A DNA stretch of 44,271 bases from JBIKVP01 sp044356745 (GTDB taxonomy: Bacteria > Pseudomonadota > Alphaproteobacteria > Rhizobiales > Beijerinckiaceae), in NCBI GenBank assembly GCA_044356745.1, contig JBIKVP010000009.1, positions 1 through 44,271 on the forward strand, written 5' to 3'. The notes under the pieces are model-generated. The model worked only from the letters and a program-made list of their open reading frames with translations. It ran no database searches and was not told the DNA's origin. Below, piece after piece: positions 33,169-42,960 of this stretch. Positions within the stretch are counted from its first letter, which is position 1, and each line of letters opens with the position of its first letter. Made by a program: the position numbers and the translations under genes.

Positions 33169-33540
33169 TTATTTCGGACGTTTCGCGCCATATTTTGAAC
33201 GGCGCTGCTTACGGTTTTTAACACCTTGCGTATCAAGAACACCACGCAGGATGTGATAACGCACACCTGGCAAATCTTTCACGCGGCCACCACGGATCAT
33301 GACGACTGAGTGCTCCTGAAGGTTGTGACCCTCTCCAGGAATATATCCGATAACCTCAAACCCATTCGTGAGACGAACCTTAGCAACCTTACGCAAAGCC
33401 GAGTTAGGCTTTTTAGGCGTTGTTGTATAGACACGTGTACACACGCCGCGCTTTTGTGGGCAAGCCTGCAAAGCAGGCGATTTATCCCGATACGTGCGCG
33501 GCTGGCGCGGCTTTCGGATCAGCTGACTGATCGTTGGCAT
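33169..33540 (-). CDS. rpsL: 30S ribosomal protein S12
   Basis: Decoding-centre protein, 123 residues. MPTISQLIRKPRQPR opens the protein, then TTPKKPNSALRKVAKVRLTN with the Lys corresponding to E. coli Lys43, and GGRVKDLPGVRYHILRG with Lys88. Both positions keep the Lys of the streptomycin-sensitive type. It heads the str operon, downstream of a 416-base spacer with two candidate promoters. Confidence 0.99.
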   Translation of the reverse strand: MPTISQLIRKPRQPRTYRDKSPALQACPQKRGVCTRVYTTTPKKPNSALRKVAKVRLTNGFEVIGYIPGEGHNLQEHSVVMIRGGRVKDLPGVRYHILRGVLDTQGVKNRKQRRSKYGAKRPK

Positions 33541-33613
33541 AGACTACCCCTTATCAAAACATCTCATACTTTATTGAGATGCAGAATTCATTTACATACG
33601 AACGACGCTAAGG

Positions 33614-33643
33614 CCTATGCCCTAAAGGGTTAGACCCTGTCAA
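33614..33643 (-). promoter_or_regulatory. Candidate proximal promoter of the str operon
   Basis: On the minus strand a perfect TTGACA (33638-33643) is followed after 18 bases by CATAGG (33614-33619), or after 17 by GCATAG. The -35 is ideal and the -10 poor. GGGTCTAACCC lies just inside. Position about 75 bases upstream of rpsL fits. Confidence 0.5.
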
Positions 33644-33784
33644 GCAGCGGATTACACAAAAAATTGAGCAATCATGCTATGCGGAAAATTCGTATTTGCG
33701 ACATCAGCGTTTAAGTGAACTTTGTTTTAGCAGCATGAGCTCATAAAACGATCAAATAGCACTTACAGCCTGTGTTCTTGAGCT

Positions 33785-33813
33785 TGTCTATCCTCGTGAC
33801 CGCTTATCGTCAA
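33785..33813 (-). promoter_or_regulatory. Candidate distal promoter of the str operon
   Basis: On the minus strand TTGACG (33808-33813), an exact 17-base spacer and TAGACA (33785-33790). Together with the nearer TTGACA this would give tandem promoters, as is common for ribosomal operons. Confidence 0.45.
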
Positions 33814-33910
33814 GTACTACCTGCGTTATTTGATCAAAATAATTGCTTTATATGGATATTTTGTCAGCACCATTAACGCCAAACTTCCTTTTTCAAGGAA
33901 TTAAGCAAGA

Positions 33911-33936
33911 AAAAACCCGCCATCAGGCGGGTTTTT
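33911..33936 (-). terminator. Intrinsic terminator after rpoC
   Basis: CCCGCC (33916-33921) and GGCGGG (33926-33931) pair over an ATCA loop, extended by five A/T pairs that also supply the T tract in either direction. It lies 20 bases after the rpoC stop and ends the rplJL-rpoBC unit. Confidence 0.95.
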
Positions 33937-33956
33937 CATCAATCTATTGAATTAGA

Positions 33957-36900
33957 TTATTCAGCAGCAGCAGGTGGAAGCTGCTCAAGCGCCAATGGCT
34001 GTGCTGCTTGTGCCGATTCTGCCTTTTGTGCCAGAATCATATCATCACGACGTAGCGCAATTTCACGCATCCGCAATGCAAGTGCACCCGTACCTGCCGG
34101 AATGAGACTACCTACAATCACGTTTTCTTTTAGCCCTTCAAGCATATCAACTTTACCATTCACTGCCGCCTCAGTGAGAACACGGGTTGTTTCTTGGAAT
34201 GAAGCTGCTGAAATGAATGAGCGTGTCTGCAAGCTTGCCTTGGTAATTCCAAGCAAGACAGGAACGCCATGCGCTGGCTTTTTGCCTTCTGCACGGAGCA
34301 ATTCATTGGCTTCTGCGAATTCAACGCGATCCACCTGCTCTTCTTTCATAAACTCGCTCTCACCCGGATCAGTGATTTCGATTTTCTGAAGCATCTGGCG
34401 TACAATCACTTCAATGTGTTTGTCGTTGATGGTCACCCCTTGTAAACGATAAACCTCTTGAATTTCATTCACGAGATAAGCCGCGAGCTCTTCAACGCCT
34501 TTAATAGCAAGAATATCGTGCGGAGACGGATTTCCATCGAGGATGTAGTCCCCCTTCTCTACCATATCACCATCTTGAAGGTGCACGTGCTTACCTTTTG
34601 GAATGAGATATTCCGCTGGTTCCGAGCCGTCCGCTGGTGTGAGAACAAGACGACGTTTATTCTTGTAGTCCTTACCGAACTGGATCGTCCCTGATTTTTC
34701 AGCGAGAATCGCGGCATCTTTCGGACGGCGCGCTTCAAAGAGTTCCGCAACACGTGGCAGACCACCTGTAATATCTTTTGTTTTTGCACTCTCCATTGGG
34801 ACACGCGCAAGAACATCACCTGCTTTAACTGAAGCATTTGGTTCAGCAGCCAAAATAGCATCAACGGAAAGCATTGAGCGAGCATCACCACCACGCGCAA
34901 GTTTAGCGATTTTGCCGTCAGTCCCGATAATCGTCAGTGCAGGACGCAAATCAGCCGTACGTGCAGTGCTGCGCCAATCAATAACCATACGTTTATTGAT
35001 TCCCGTTGCTTCATCGGTTGTCTCTGTCATGGACGCGCCATCAACGAGGTCCTCATAAGCGACTTTTCCATCAACTTCAGCTAGAACAGGACGGGTGTAA
35101 GGATCCCATTCCGCAATACGCTGACCACGCTTGATGCTATCGCCTTCATCCACTTTAAGGCGTGCACCATATTGAATACGGTGAACAGCACGCTCAACGC
35201 CATCAGGGCCGACAATTACAACAGCCATGTTACGCGCCATTGCAATCAAATCACCTTCTGTATTGCGTGATGCATTGCGGTTGCGAATTTTCACAGTGCC
35301 TTCAAAGTTTGACTCAATGAATGACTGATCCGCAATCTGTGCCGCGCCACCGATGTGGAAGGTACGCATGGTGAGCTGTGTTCCTGGCTCTCCAATGGAT
35401 TGCGCAGCAATAACACCAACCGTTTCACCCATATTGACAAGCGTACCGCGTGCCAAGTCACGGCCATAACATGTTGCGCAAACGCCGTTACGGGTTTCGC
35501 ATGTCAAGACTGAGCGAATTTTTACTTCCTGAATACCCGCTTTTGTAATGCGTTCAATATGATGCTCTTCAATCATATCGCCTTTAGAGACGATGACAGC
35601 GCCATCATGTGAATGAAGCGTTTCAGCAGACGTGCGCCCCATGATGCGTGAAGCGAGTGAAGCAACCACCTGCCCTGCGTCAATAATAGCACGCATACCA
35701 ATGCCGTTGTCGCTCCCACAATCCAACTCACGAATAACGGCATCTTGAGCCACATCGACCAGACGGCGTGTGAGATAACCCGAGTTAGCAGTTTTAAGCG
35801 CGGTATCGGCAAGACCTTTACGCGCACCGTGGGTTGAGTTGAAGTATTCTAGAACGTCAAGGCCTTCTTTGAAGTTTGAAATAATCGGGCTTTCAATAAT
35901 TTCACCCGATGGTTTAGCCATCAGACCACGCATAGCAGCCAACTGCTTCATTTGAGCAGGTGAACCACGCGCTCCTGAGTGCGCCATCATGTAGATGGAG
36001 TTCACTGGCTTATCGCGGCCATTTTCATCTTTTTTAACGGTAGAAATGCGCTGCATCATCTCGGTTGCGAGACGATCTGAACACTTCGCCCATGCATCAA
36101 CGACCTTGTTATATTTTTCGCCCTGCGTAATGAGACCATCTTGATATTGCTGCTCATAATCTTTCGCAAGGGTGCGTGTTTCATCGACAATGTCCCATTT
36201 ATTTTCTGGGATAACCATGTCGTCCTTACCGAAGGAAATACCGGCTTTAAACGCGTTGTAAAAACCAAGACCCATGATTTTATCGCAGAAAATGACTGAT
36301 TCTTTCTGTCCACAAAAGCGGTAGACAGTGTCAATCATGTTCGAGATTTCTTTTTTCGTCATCAACCGATTCACGACATCAAATGTCGCTTTGTGATGAC
36401 GTGGCAACACGCGAGACAGCATAACGCGACCTGGGGTCGTATCATAAATTTTTGCAAACGTTGAACCGTCTTCGTTGACACCCTGCCAGCGATATTTAAT
36501 CTTGGTATGAAGTGTGATGACTTTTTGAGCAATCGCATGTTCAAGTTCACCAAAATCAGCAAACGCCTTGCCTTCACCAGGCTGACCATCCGCAATAATT
36601 GAAAGATAATAAAGGCCTAGAACGATATCTTGAGACGGAACAATAACAGGCGCACCACTTGCTGGGTGCAAAATGTTGTTGGTTGACATCATGAGAACAC
36701 GTGCTTCAAGCTGCGCTTCCAATGAAAGCGGCACGTGAACAGCCATTTGATCGCCGTCAAAGTCAGCGTTAAAAGCAGCACACACCAGCGGGTGAAGCTG
36801 AATCGCTTTACCCTCAATCAATACCGGCTCAAACGCCTGAATACCAAGACGGTGAAGTGTTGGCGCACGGTTGAGCAAAACAGGATGCTCTCTGATCACT

Positions 36901-38147
36901 TCATCAAGAATATCCCAAACTTCGGGCTTTTCTTTTTCGACGAGCTTCTTCGCTTGTTTAACGGTAGCGGCATGTCCTTTTGCATCAAGACGCGCATAAA
37001 TGAAGGGCTTAAACAGTTCGAGCGCCATTTTCTTTGGCAATCCGCACTGGTGAAGTTTCATCTCAGGGCCAACCACGATCACGGAACGACCAGAGTAATC
37101 AACACGCTTTCCAAGCAAGTTCTGACGGAAACGTCCCTGCTTGCCTTTCAACATGTCTGACAATGATTTGAGCGGACGCTTATTCGCACCTGCAATCACG
37201 CGGCCACGACGACCGTTATCAAAAAGTGCATCAACAGATTCTTGCAACATACGCTTTTCGTTGCGGATGATGATGTCTGGCGCACGCAATTCCATCAAAC
37301 GCTTCAAGCGGTTGTTACGGTTGATAACGCGGCGATAAAGATCATTCAAATCAGAGGTTGCAAAACGTCCACCATCAAGCGGCACAAGTGGGCGCAAATC
37401 GGGTGGAATGACAGGAATGATCGTCATGATCATCCACTCTGGACGGTTGCCCGACAGCATGAATGCCTCAATGATTTTGAGACGCTTCATCAACTTTTTA
37501 GGCTTCAATTCGGAGGTTGTCACCGCGATTTCATCACGGATATTTGCCGCTTCTTTTTCCAGATCAAGATTACGTAAGATTTCGCGTATCGCTTCAGCAC
37601 CAATCATGGCTGTGAAGCTGTCATCGCCATATTCATCCTGACAACGCATATATTCTTCTTCAGACAGTAACTGGTGCTGCTTTAGAGGTGTTAAGCCTGG
37701 CTCGATAACCGCATAGCTTTCAAAATAAAGTACGCGTTCAATGTCTTTAAGCGGCATATCAAGAAGCAAGCCGATACGGCTTGGCAGAGACTTCAAGAAC
37801 CAGATGTGGGCAACAGGTGCAGCAAGCTCAATGTGTCCCATGCGCTCACGACGAACGCGTGTCAATGTGACTTCCACACCGCACTTTTCGCAGATAACAC
37901 CTTTATATTTCATACGCTTATATTTGCCGCACAGGCATTCATAATCCTTGATCGGGCCAAAGATACGCGCACAAAACAGACCATCACGCTCTGGCTTAAA
38001 GGTGCGATAGTTGATTGTTTCAGGCTTTTTGATTTCACCGTAAGACCATGAGAGAATTTTCTCAGGACTGGCGATTGAAATCTTGATCTGATCAAAACCC
38101 GTGGGTTGAACCTGCGGGCCGAAAAGATTCATGACTTCCTGACTCAT
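33957..38147 (-). CDS. rpoC: RNA polymerase beta' subunit
   Basis: Catalytic subunit of RNA polymerase, 1396 residues. The N-terminal zinc ribbon is CLCGKYKRMKYKGVICEKCG, the active-site Mg-binding loop is NADFDGDQMAVHVPLS, and the trigger-loop and bridge-helix regions include GARGSPAQMKQLAAMRGLMA. A second Cys cluster reads CETRNGVCATCYGRD. ATG 38147 (MSQEVMNLFGPQ) has GGAG 6 bases upstream; the frame extends 36 codons upstream with no family likeness. The C-terminus is Ala/Pro-rich. It lies 187 bases after rpoB, with a candidate promoter in between. Confidence 0.99.
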   Translation of the reverse strand: MSQEVMNLFGPQVQPTGFDQIKISIASPEKILSWSYGEIKKPETINYRTFKPERDGLFCARIFGPIKDYECLCGKYKRMKYKGVICEKCGVEVTLTRVRRERMGHIELAAPVAHIWFLKSLPSRIGLLLDMPLKDIERVLYFESYAVIEPGLTPLKQHQLLSEEEYMRCQDEYGDDSFTAMIGAEAIREILRNLDLEKEAANIRDEIAVTTSELKPKKLMKRLKIIEAFMLSGNRPEWMIMTIIPVIPPDLRPLVPLDGGRFATSDLNDLYRRVINRNNRLKRLMELRAPDIIIRNEKRMLQESVDALFDNGRRGRVIAGANKRPLKSLSDMLKGKQGRFRQNLLGKRVDYSGRSVIVVGPEMKLHQCGLPKKMALELFKPFIYARLDAKGHAATVKQAKKLVEKEKPEVWDILDEVIREHPVLLNRAPTLHRLGIQAFEPVLIEGKAIQLHPLVCAAFNADFDGDQMAVHVPLSLEAQLEARVLMMSTNNILHPASGAPVIVPSQDIVLGLYYLSIIADGQPGEGKAFADFGELEHAIAQKVITLHTKIKYRWQGVNEDGSTFAKIYDTTPGRVMLSRVLPRHHKATFDVVNRLMTKKEISNMIDTVYRFCGQKESVIFCDKIMGLGFYNAFKAGISFGKDDMVIPENKWDIVDETRTLAKDYEQQYQDGLITQGEKYNKVVDAWAKCSDRLATEMMQRISTVKKDENGRDKPVNSIYMMAHSGARGSPAQMKQLAAMRGLMAKPSGEIIESPIISNFKEGLDVLEYFNSTHGARKGLADTALKTANSGYLTRRLVDVAQDAVIRELDCGSDNGIGMRAIIDAGQVVASLASRIMGRTSAETLHSHDGAVIVSKGDMIEEHHIERITKAGIQEVKIRSVLTCETRNGVCATCYGRDLARGTLVNMGETVGVIAAQSIGEPGTQLTMRTFHIGGAAQIADQSFIESNFEGTVKIRNRNASRNTEGDLIAMARNMAVVIVGPDGVERAVHRIQYGARLKVDEGDSIKRGQRIAEWDPYTRPVLAEVDGKVAYEDLVDGASMTETTDEATGINKRMVIDWRSTARTADLRPALTIIGTDGKIAKLARGGDARSMLSVDAILAAEPNASVKAGDVLARVPMESAKTKDITGGLPRVAELFEARRPKDAAILAEKSGTIQFGKDYKNKRRLVLTPADGSEPAEYLIPKGKHVHLQDGDMVEKGDYILDGNPSPHDILAIKGVEELAAYLVNEIQEVYRLQGVTINDKHIEVIVRQMLQKIEITDPGESEFMKEEQVDRVEFAEANELLRAEGKKPAHGVPVLLGITKASLQTRSFISAASFQETTRVLTEAAVNGKVDMLEGLKENVIVGSLIPAGTGALALRMREIALRRDDMILAQKAESAQAAQPLALEQLPPAAAE

Positions 38148-38177
38148 CGTATTCTCCTTAGCGCCTGATTTGCGCGG

Positions 38178-38206
38178 CATATTTGTTATACTAACAAGTG
38201 TGTCAA
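38178..38206 (-). promoter_or_regulatory. Candidate internal promoter between rpoB and rpoC
   Basis: On the minus strand a perfect TTGACA (38201-38206), a 17-base spacer and AATATG (38178-38183); AAATAT at 16 bases is also possible. Inside the spacer TTGTTA and TAACAA form an inverted repeat around GTA, which could be an operator. The position, about 30 bases upstream of the rpoC ATG, is right for a promoter. Confidence 0.45.
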
Positions 38207-38334
38207 GTCTGATAAACGTTGGCTTTTGACACATGATCGTCATGGCGCCCCTCACATCTTACATGAAGGGAAGTCGTTTGATTTGGTAAGGATGAATGGC
38301 TGCGTTATGCGCTATTTATCCTCACAGGATCGCT

Positions 38335-41300
38335 TTATTCAGCAGCCTCGGCTGGTGGCAGTTCGTCATAAAGCGGTGTTTTTGAAGAGAGCAGCTCAAC
38401 ATTCAAGCCAAGCGAGCGCATTTCCTTGACGAGAACGTTAAAGCTCTCTGGAATACCCGCTTCGAACGTATCATCACCACGTACAATCGCTTCATACACT
38501 TTGGTGCGTCCTGCCACGTCATCGGATTTAACCGTAAGCATTTCTTGAAGTGTGTAGGCTGCGCCATAAGCTTCAAGCGCCCAGACCTCCATCTCCCCGA
38601 AGCGCTGGCCACCAAACTGAGCTTTTCCGCCCAACGGTTGCTGCGTAACAAGGCTGTAAGGCCCGATAGAACGTGCGTGAATCTTGTCATCAACCAAGTG
38701 GTGCAGTTTGAGCATATAAATATAGCCCACAGTCACCGGACGATCAAAAGACTCACCTGTTTTTCCATCATAGAGCGTGACTTGACCAGATTTATTCAAT
38801 CCAGCTTGTTCAAGGAGATTTTCAATATCAATCTCTTTTGCACCATCGAATACAGGCGTTGCCATCGGCACACCGCGACGTAAGTTTTGGCCATATTCAA
38901 CCAGTTCTTCATTGGTCGCATTATTCAAAACAGCATCATCACCATAAATACGGGTGAAGGTGCTGCGCATTTGCTCAGCCTCGCCCTTTTTCAAATAGTG
39001 ATCAACCGCGGCCGCAACTTGCTTGCCAAGTCCAGCAGCAGCCCAACCCAGATGCGTTTCCAAAATTTGTCCAACGTTCATGCGACTTGGCACGCCAAGC
39101 GGATTGAGCACGATGTCAACCTGCGTTCCATCTTCAAGGAAAGGCATATCCTCAATCGGCACAATGCGTGACACCACCCCTTTGTTACCGTGACGTCCAG
39201 CCATTTTATCACCAGGCTGAATTTTACGCTTCACCGCCACGAAGACTTTGACCATCTTCATCACGCCAGGCGCTAGTTCATCGCCGCGTTGCACTTTCTC
39301 AACTTTATCAAGGAAGCGTTGTTCAAGCTGTTTTTTCGATTGATCATACTGCTTGCGCATCGCCTCGAGCTCACCCATCAGGGCATCATCAGAGACAGCA
39401 AACTGCCACCATTGTGAGCGTGGATACTCATCCATCATGGTGCGTGTGAGCTGCGTATCTTTTTTGAAAGATTTAGGCCCTGAAATCGCAACCTGTCCAT
39501 CGAGCAATTCTGCAACACGGGCATAAACGTTGCGATCAAGAATAGACTGCTCATCGTCACGATCTTTCGCGAGACGCTCAATCTCTTCACGCTCAATCGC
39601 CTGCGCACGCTCATCTTTATCAATGCCGTGGCGATTGAAAACGCGCACTTCAACAACTGTTCCTTGTACGCCCGGTGGGACACGCATGGATGTATCGCGC
39701 ACGTCAGAAGCTTTTTCACCAAAGATGGCACGCAGCAACTTCTCTTCAGGCGTCATTGGGCTTTCACCCTTTGGCGTGATTTTACCGACAAGAATATCAC
39801 CCGCAACAACTTCAGCGCCAATGTAAACAATACCTGCTTCATCAAGATTTTTCAGCGCTTCCTCGGAAACGTTCGGAATATCGCGCGTAATCTCTTCAGG
39901 CCCGAGCTTTGTATCACGTGCCGCGACTTCAAACTCTTCAATGTGAATGGATGTGAACACATCCTCTTTCACAATGCGCTCAGAAAGGAGGATTGAATCC
40001 TCGAAGTTATAACCATTCCAAGGCATGAACGCGACAAGCACGTTGCGCCCGAGCGCCAATTCACCCAGATCCGTTGATGGTCCATCAGCAATGATATCGC
40101 TTTTTTTCACCACTTCACCAACCTGAACCAACGGACGCTGATTAATGCAGGTGTTCTGGTTTGAACGCTGATATTTTTGCAGACGATAGATATCAACGCC
40201 TGAACGCGTTGGATCAAGATCATCGGTTGCACGCACAACGATACGTGTTGCATCGACCTGATCGACGATACCCGAGCGGCGTGCAACAATCGCGGCGCCT
40301 GAATCACGCGCTACAATGGTTTCCATCCCTGTTCCAACAAACGGTGCATCGGCTTTCACGAGCGGCACAGCCTGACGCTGCATGTTCGATCCCATGAGAG
40401 CACGGTTCGCATCATCGTTTTCAAGGAACGGGATCAGCGCAGCAGCAACAGACACAACCTGTTTTGGCGAAACGTCCATGTAATCCACGCGATCACGCGG
40501 AACGACGATCACTTCACCTGCCTTACGACACACGATCAAATCTTCGGTCAAGCGCCCTTGCGCATCCACAGAAGCATTCGCCTGTGCGACATGATATTTT
40601 GCTTCTTCCATTGCTGAAAGATAAACAACGTCTTCTGTAGTCTGACCATCTTTCACTTTACGATATGGACTTTCGATGAAGCCGTATTTATTGACGTGCG
40701 CGAAAGTTGCGAGGGAATTGATCAAACCGATGTTGGGTCCTTCAGGCGTTTCAATCGGGCAGATACGGCCATAATGAGTTGGGTGAACGTCACGCACCTC
40801 AAAGCCTGCGCGCTCACGCGTCAGACCACCAGGTCCAAGTGCTGATAAACGACGCTTATGCGTGACTTCAGACAAAGGATTGGTTTGATCCATAAACTGT
40901 GAAAGTTGTGATGAACCAAAAAATTCACGAACCGCAGCGGCGGCTGGTTTCGCATTAATCAGATCTTGCGGCATCACGGTATCAATATCGACCGATGACA
41001 TGCGCTCTTTAATCGCGCGCTCCATACGAAGCAGGCCAAGACGGTACTGATTCTCCATTAACTCACCAACTGAGCGCACGCGGCGGTTACCAAGGTGATC
41101 AATGTCATCGACATCGCCCTTACCATCACGCAGATCAACAAGCGCTTTAACAACTGCAAGAATGTCATCCTTGCGCAATACGCGCACAGTATCTTCAGCA
41201 TCAAGATCAAGGCGCATGTTCATTTTCACACGGCCAACGGCTGACAGATCATAGCGCTCCGAGTCAAAAAAGAGCGACTGAAACAATGCCTCAGCGGATT

Positions 41301-42492
41301 CGATTGTAGGTGGTTCACCTGGACGCATCACGCGATAGATATCAAACAATGCCTCTTCACGATTAGCGTTTTTATCGACAGCAAGCGTGTTGCGAATGTA
41401 AGGGCCAATGTTGACGTGATCGATATCAAGAACGGGAATTTCATCAACGCCCATATCCATAAGATTTTTGAGCATTTTCTCGGAAATTTCTTCGCCTGCT
41501 TCCGCAAAAATTTCCCCTGTATTCACATCAACGATATCTTCCGCGATATATTGCGTGATCAAATCTTCATCAGTCGCACGAAGGAATTTCAATCCACTGT
41601 CAGCAAGCTGACGTGCCGCACGCGCTACTAAGCGCTTACCCGCCTCAAGAACAACTTCGCCTGTTTCAGCGTTAATCAAATCGGTGGAAGATTTTGTGCC
41701 TTTGAGACGCTCCGCATTGTAAGGGTATCTCCAGCCTGACTTATCTTTTATATACAGAACCTTATCATAAAATGTTGATAAAACACCTTCACCGTCCAGA
41801 CCGAGCGCGTATAAAATTGTCGTAGCAGGAATTTTGCGCTTACGGTCAATACGTGCATAAACGATGTCTTTGGCATCGAACTCAATATCGAGCCATGAGC
41901 CGCGATAAGGAATGATACGCGCAGCGAACAACAGTTTGCCTGATGCGTGCGTTTTACCTTTATCGTGATCAAAGAACACGCCGGGAGAGCGATGCATCTG
42001 ACTGACAATCACGCGCTCCGTGCCATTGACAACGAACGTACCATTTGCTGTCATGAGCGGCATATCGCCCATGTAAACATCTTGCTCCTTAATATCTTTA
42101 ATCGACTTTGCACCAGTATCAACATCGACATCAAACACGATTAAGCGGAATGTCACTTTGAGTGGAGCTGCATACGTCAAGCCGCGCTGACGACATTCAT
42201 CGACGTCGAATTTGGGCGCATCAAAAGCATATGATACGAATTCGAGCAATGCATTGCCTTGAAAGTCGGCAATTGGAAATACCGATTTAAAAACAGTCTG
42301 CAACCCCTCATCAGGGCGCCCACCCTCAGGTTCTTTCACCATGAGGAATTGCTCATAAGACGACTTCTGAACTTCAATCAGATTCGGCATCCGCGCAACT
42401 TCGATCATTTTGCCGAAAAACTTGCGGGGGCGCTTACGCGCCGCTGATGTCTGAATGGATGTCTGTACCTGAGCTAAAGCTGTCTTGACCAT
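38335..42492 (-). CDS. rpoB: RNA polymerase beta subunit
   Basis: Forms the catalytic cleft with beta', 1385 residues. The rifampicin-binding region reads SQFMDQTNPLSEVTHKRRLS followed by ALGPGG; all positions classically changed in resistance keep the sensitive-type residues (Asp, His and Ser present). RICPIETPEGPNIGLI, NVLVAFMPWNGYNFEDSILL, KMAGRHGNKGVVSRI and the C-terminal GGKAQFGGQRFGEMEVWALE are diagnostic. The start MVKTALAQVQTS has only GAACGAG as a possible SD. It follows rplL after an unusually long 468-base spacer. Confidence 0.99.
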   Translation of the reverse strand: MVKTALAQVQTSIQTSAARKRPRKFFGKMIEVARMPNLIEVQKSSYEQFLMVKEPEGGRPDEGLQTVFKSVFPIADFQGNALLEFVSYAFDAPKFDVDECRQRGLTYAAPLKVTFRLIVFDVDVDTGAKSIKDIKEQDVYMGDMPLMTANGTFVVNGTERVIVSQMHRSPGVFFDHDKGKTHASGKLLFAARIIPYRGSWLDIEFDAKDIVYARIDRKRKIPATTILYALGLDGEGVLSTFYDKVLYIKDKSGWRYPYNAERLKGTKSSTDLINAETGEVVLEAGKRLVARAARQLADSGLKFLRATDEDLITQYIAEDIVDVNTGEIFAEAGEEISEKMLKNLMDMGVDEIPVLDIDHVNIGPYIRNTLAVDKNANREEALFDIYRVMRPGEPPTIESAEALFQSLFFDSERYDLSAVGRVKMNMRLDLDAEDTVRVLRKDDILAVVKALVDLRDGKGDVDDIDHLGNRRVRSVGELMENQYRLGLLRMERAIKERMSSVDIDTVMPQDLINAKPAAAAVREFFGSSQLSQFMDQTNPLSEVTHKRRLSALGPGGLTRERAGFEVRDVHPTHYGRICPIETPEGPNIGLINSLATFAHVNKYGFIESPYRKVKDGQTTEDVVYLSAMEEAKYHVAQANASVDAQGRLTEDLIVCRKAGEVIVVPRDRVDYMDVSPKQVVSVAAALIPFLENDDANRALMGSNMQRQAVPLVKADAPFVGTGMETIVARDSGAAIVARRSGIVDQVDATRIVVRATDDLDPTRSGVDIYRLQKYQRSNQNTCINQRPLVQVGEVVKKSDIIADGPSTDLGELALGRNVLVAFMPWNGYNFEDSILLSERIVKEDVFTSIHIEEFEVAARDTKLGPEEITRDIPNVSEEALKNLDEAGIVYIGAEVVAGDILVGKITPKGESPMTPEEKLLRAIFGEKASDVRDTSMRVPPGVQGTVVEVRVFNRHGIDKDERAQAIEREEIERLAKDRDDEQSILDRNVYARVAELLDGQVAISGPKSFKKDTQLTRTMMDEYPRSQWWQFAVSDDALMGELEAMRKQYDQSKKQLEQRFLDKVEKVQRGDELAPGVMKMVKVFVAVKRKIQPGDKMAGRHGNKGVVSRIVPIEDMPFLEDGTQVDIVLNPLGVPSRMNVGQILETHLGWAAAGLGKQVAAAVDHYLKKGEAEQMRSTFTRIYGDDAVLNNATNEELVEYGQNLRRGVPMATPVFDGAKEIDIENLLEQAGLNKSGQVTLYDGKTGESFDRPVTVGYIYMLKLHHLVDDKIHARSIGPYSLVTQQPLGGKAQFGGQRFGEMEVWALEAYGAAYTLQEMLTVKSDDVAGRTKVYEAIVRGDDTFEAGIPESFNVLVKEMRSLGLNVELLSSKTPLYDELPPAEAAE

Positions 42493-42960
42493 CTGTTTTC
42501 TCGTTCCCTAAACACATCTGTGCCGAAACATCGGACACATAGACATCGTTATCTATACGTTAATACGCGCCACACATTGGCTAAAAGCCTGACACACATA
42601 CTTTTTAAAGCTTTTAAAACCCATCATTCCCAAGCACGCGTTACAACCGTGAACCTTATCAATTGACTACAAAACAAAAACATCTTGCCACAATTTTTGA
42701 ATTGTTAACCATTAAAAAATACGCAAACAGAAATAGTCCACATTCCATCAGGGAATGTAGACCAATTTAAATTACGATCGTTTCAGCGGTCACCAAGCGA
42801 AACTGCCAGTTCATTATGAGCTGCTTCCATTCACATCACAAATCATGATGGCGAAAAACACACTCGCTGATTATCAGAAGGGTTATAACACTACAAGACA
42901 CAAACAAGCAAGCGACTCTCTCTTGTGAGGAGCCGCCCACTTAAAGGAATTTAAAAGGTC
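42493..42960 (-). other. 468-base rplL-rpoB spacer with a long stem-loop, no gene
   Basis: I find no coding frame. The main feature is a stem of ten base pairs with one internal mismatch: 42736-42746 (GTCCACATTCC) with 42752-42762 (GGAATGTAGAC), loop ATCAG. In the minus direction it is followed by a moderately T-rich stretch. Nearer rpoB there is a weak AT hairpin (ACAATT/AATTGT) and AT-rich DNA, but no convincing promoter. In E. coli this junction carries an attenuator and an RNase III site; an equivalent role is inferred. Confidence 0.55.

Larger units (their letters stand above)
33541..33956 (-). other. Spacer between rpoC and rpsL: terminator and promoter region, no gene
   Basis: No coding frame of interest is seen. 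It holds the rpoC terminator at its upstream end, two candidate sigma-70-type promoters facing rpsL, and a leader of about 75-240 bases. Between the -35 and -10 of the nearer promoter lie two overlapping small inverted repeats (CCCTAAAGGG and GGGTTAGACCC on the plus strand). A TTGATCAAA-like palindromic stretch near 33830 sits further up. Confidence 0.6.

Noticed and set aside
36735..37160. 141-residue plus-strand frame opposite rpoC
   Set aside because: It is antisense to a highly conserved catalytic region of rpoC, which constrains the sequence and leaves the opposite frame open by chance.
40862..40985. Rifampicin-resistance changes in rpoB, and streptomycin-resistance changes in rpsL
   Set aside because: The key residues in both proteins are the sensitive type.
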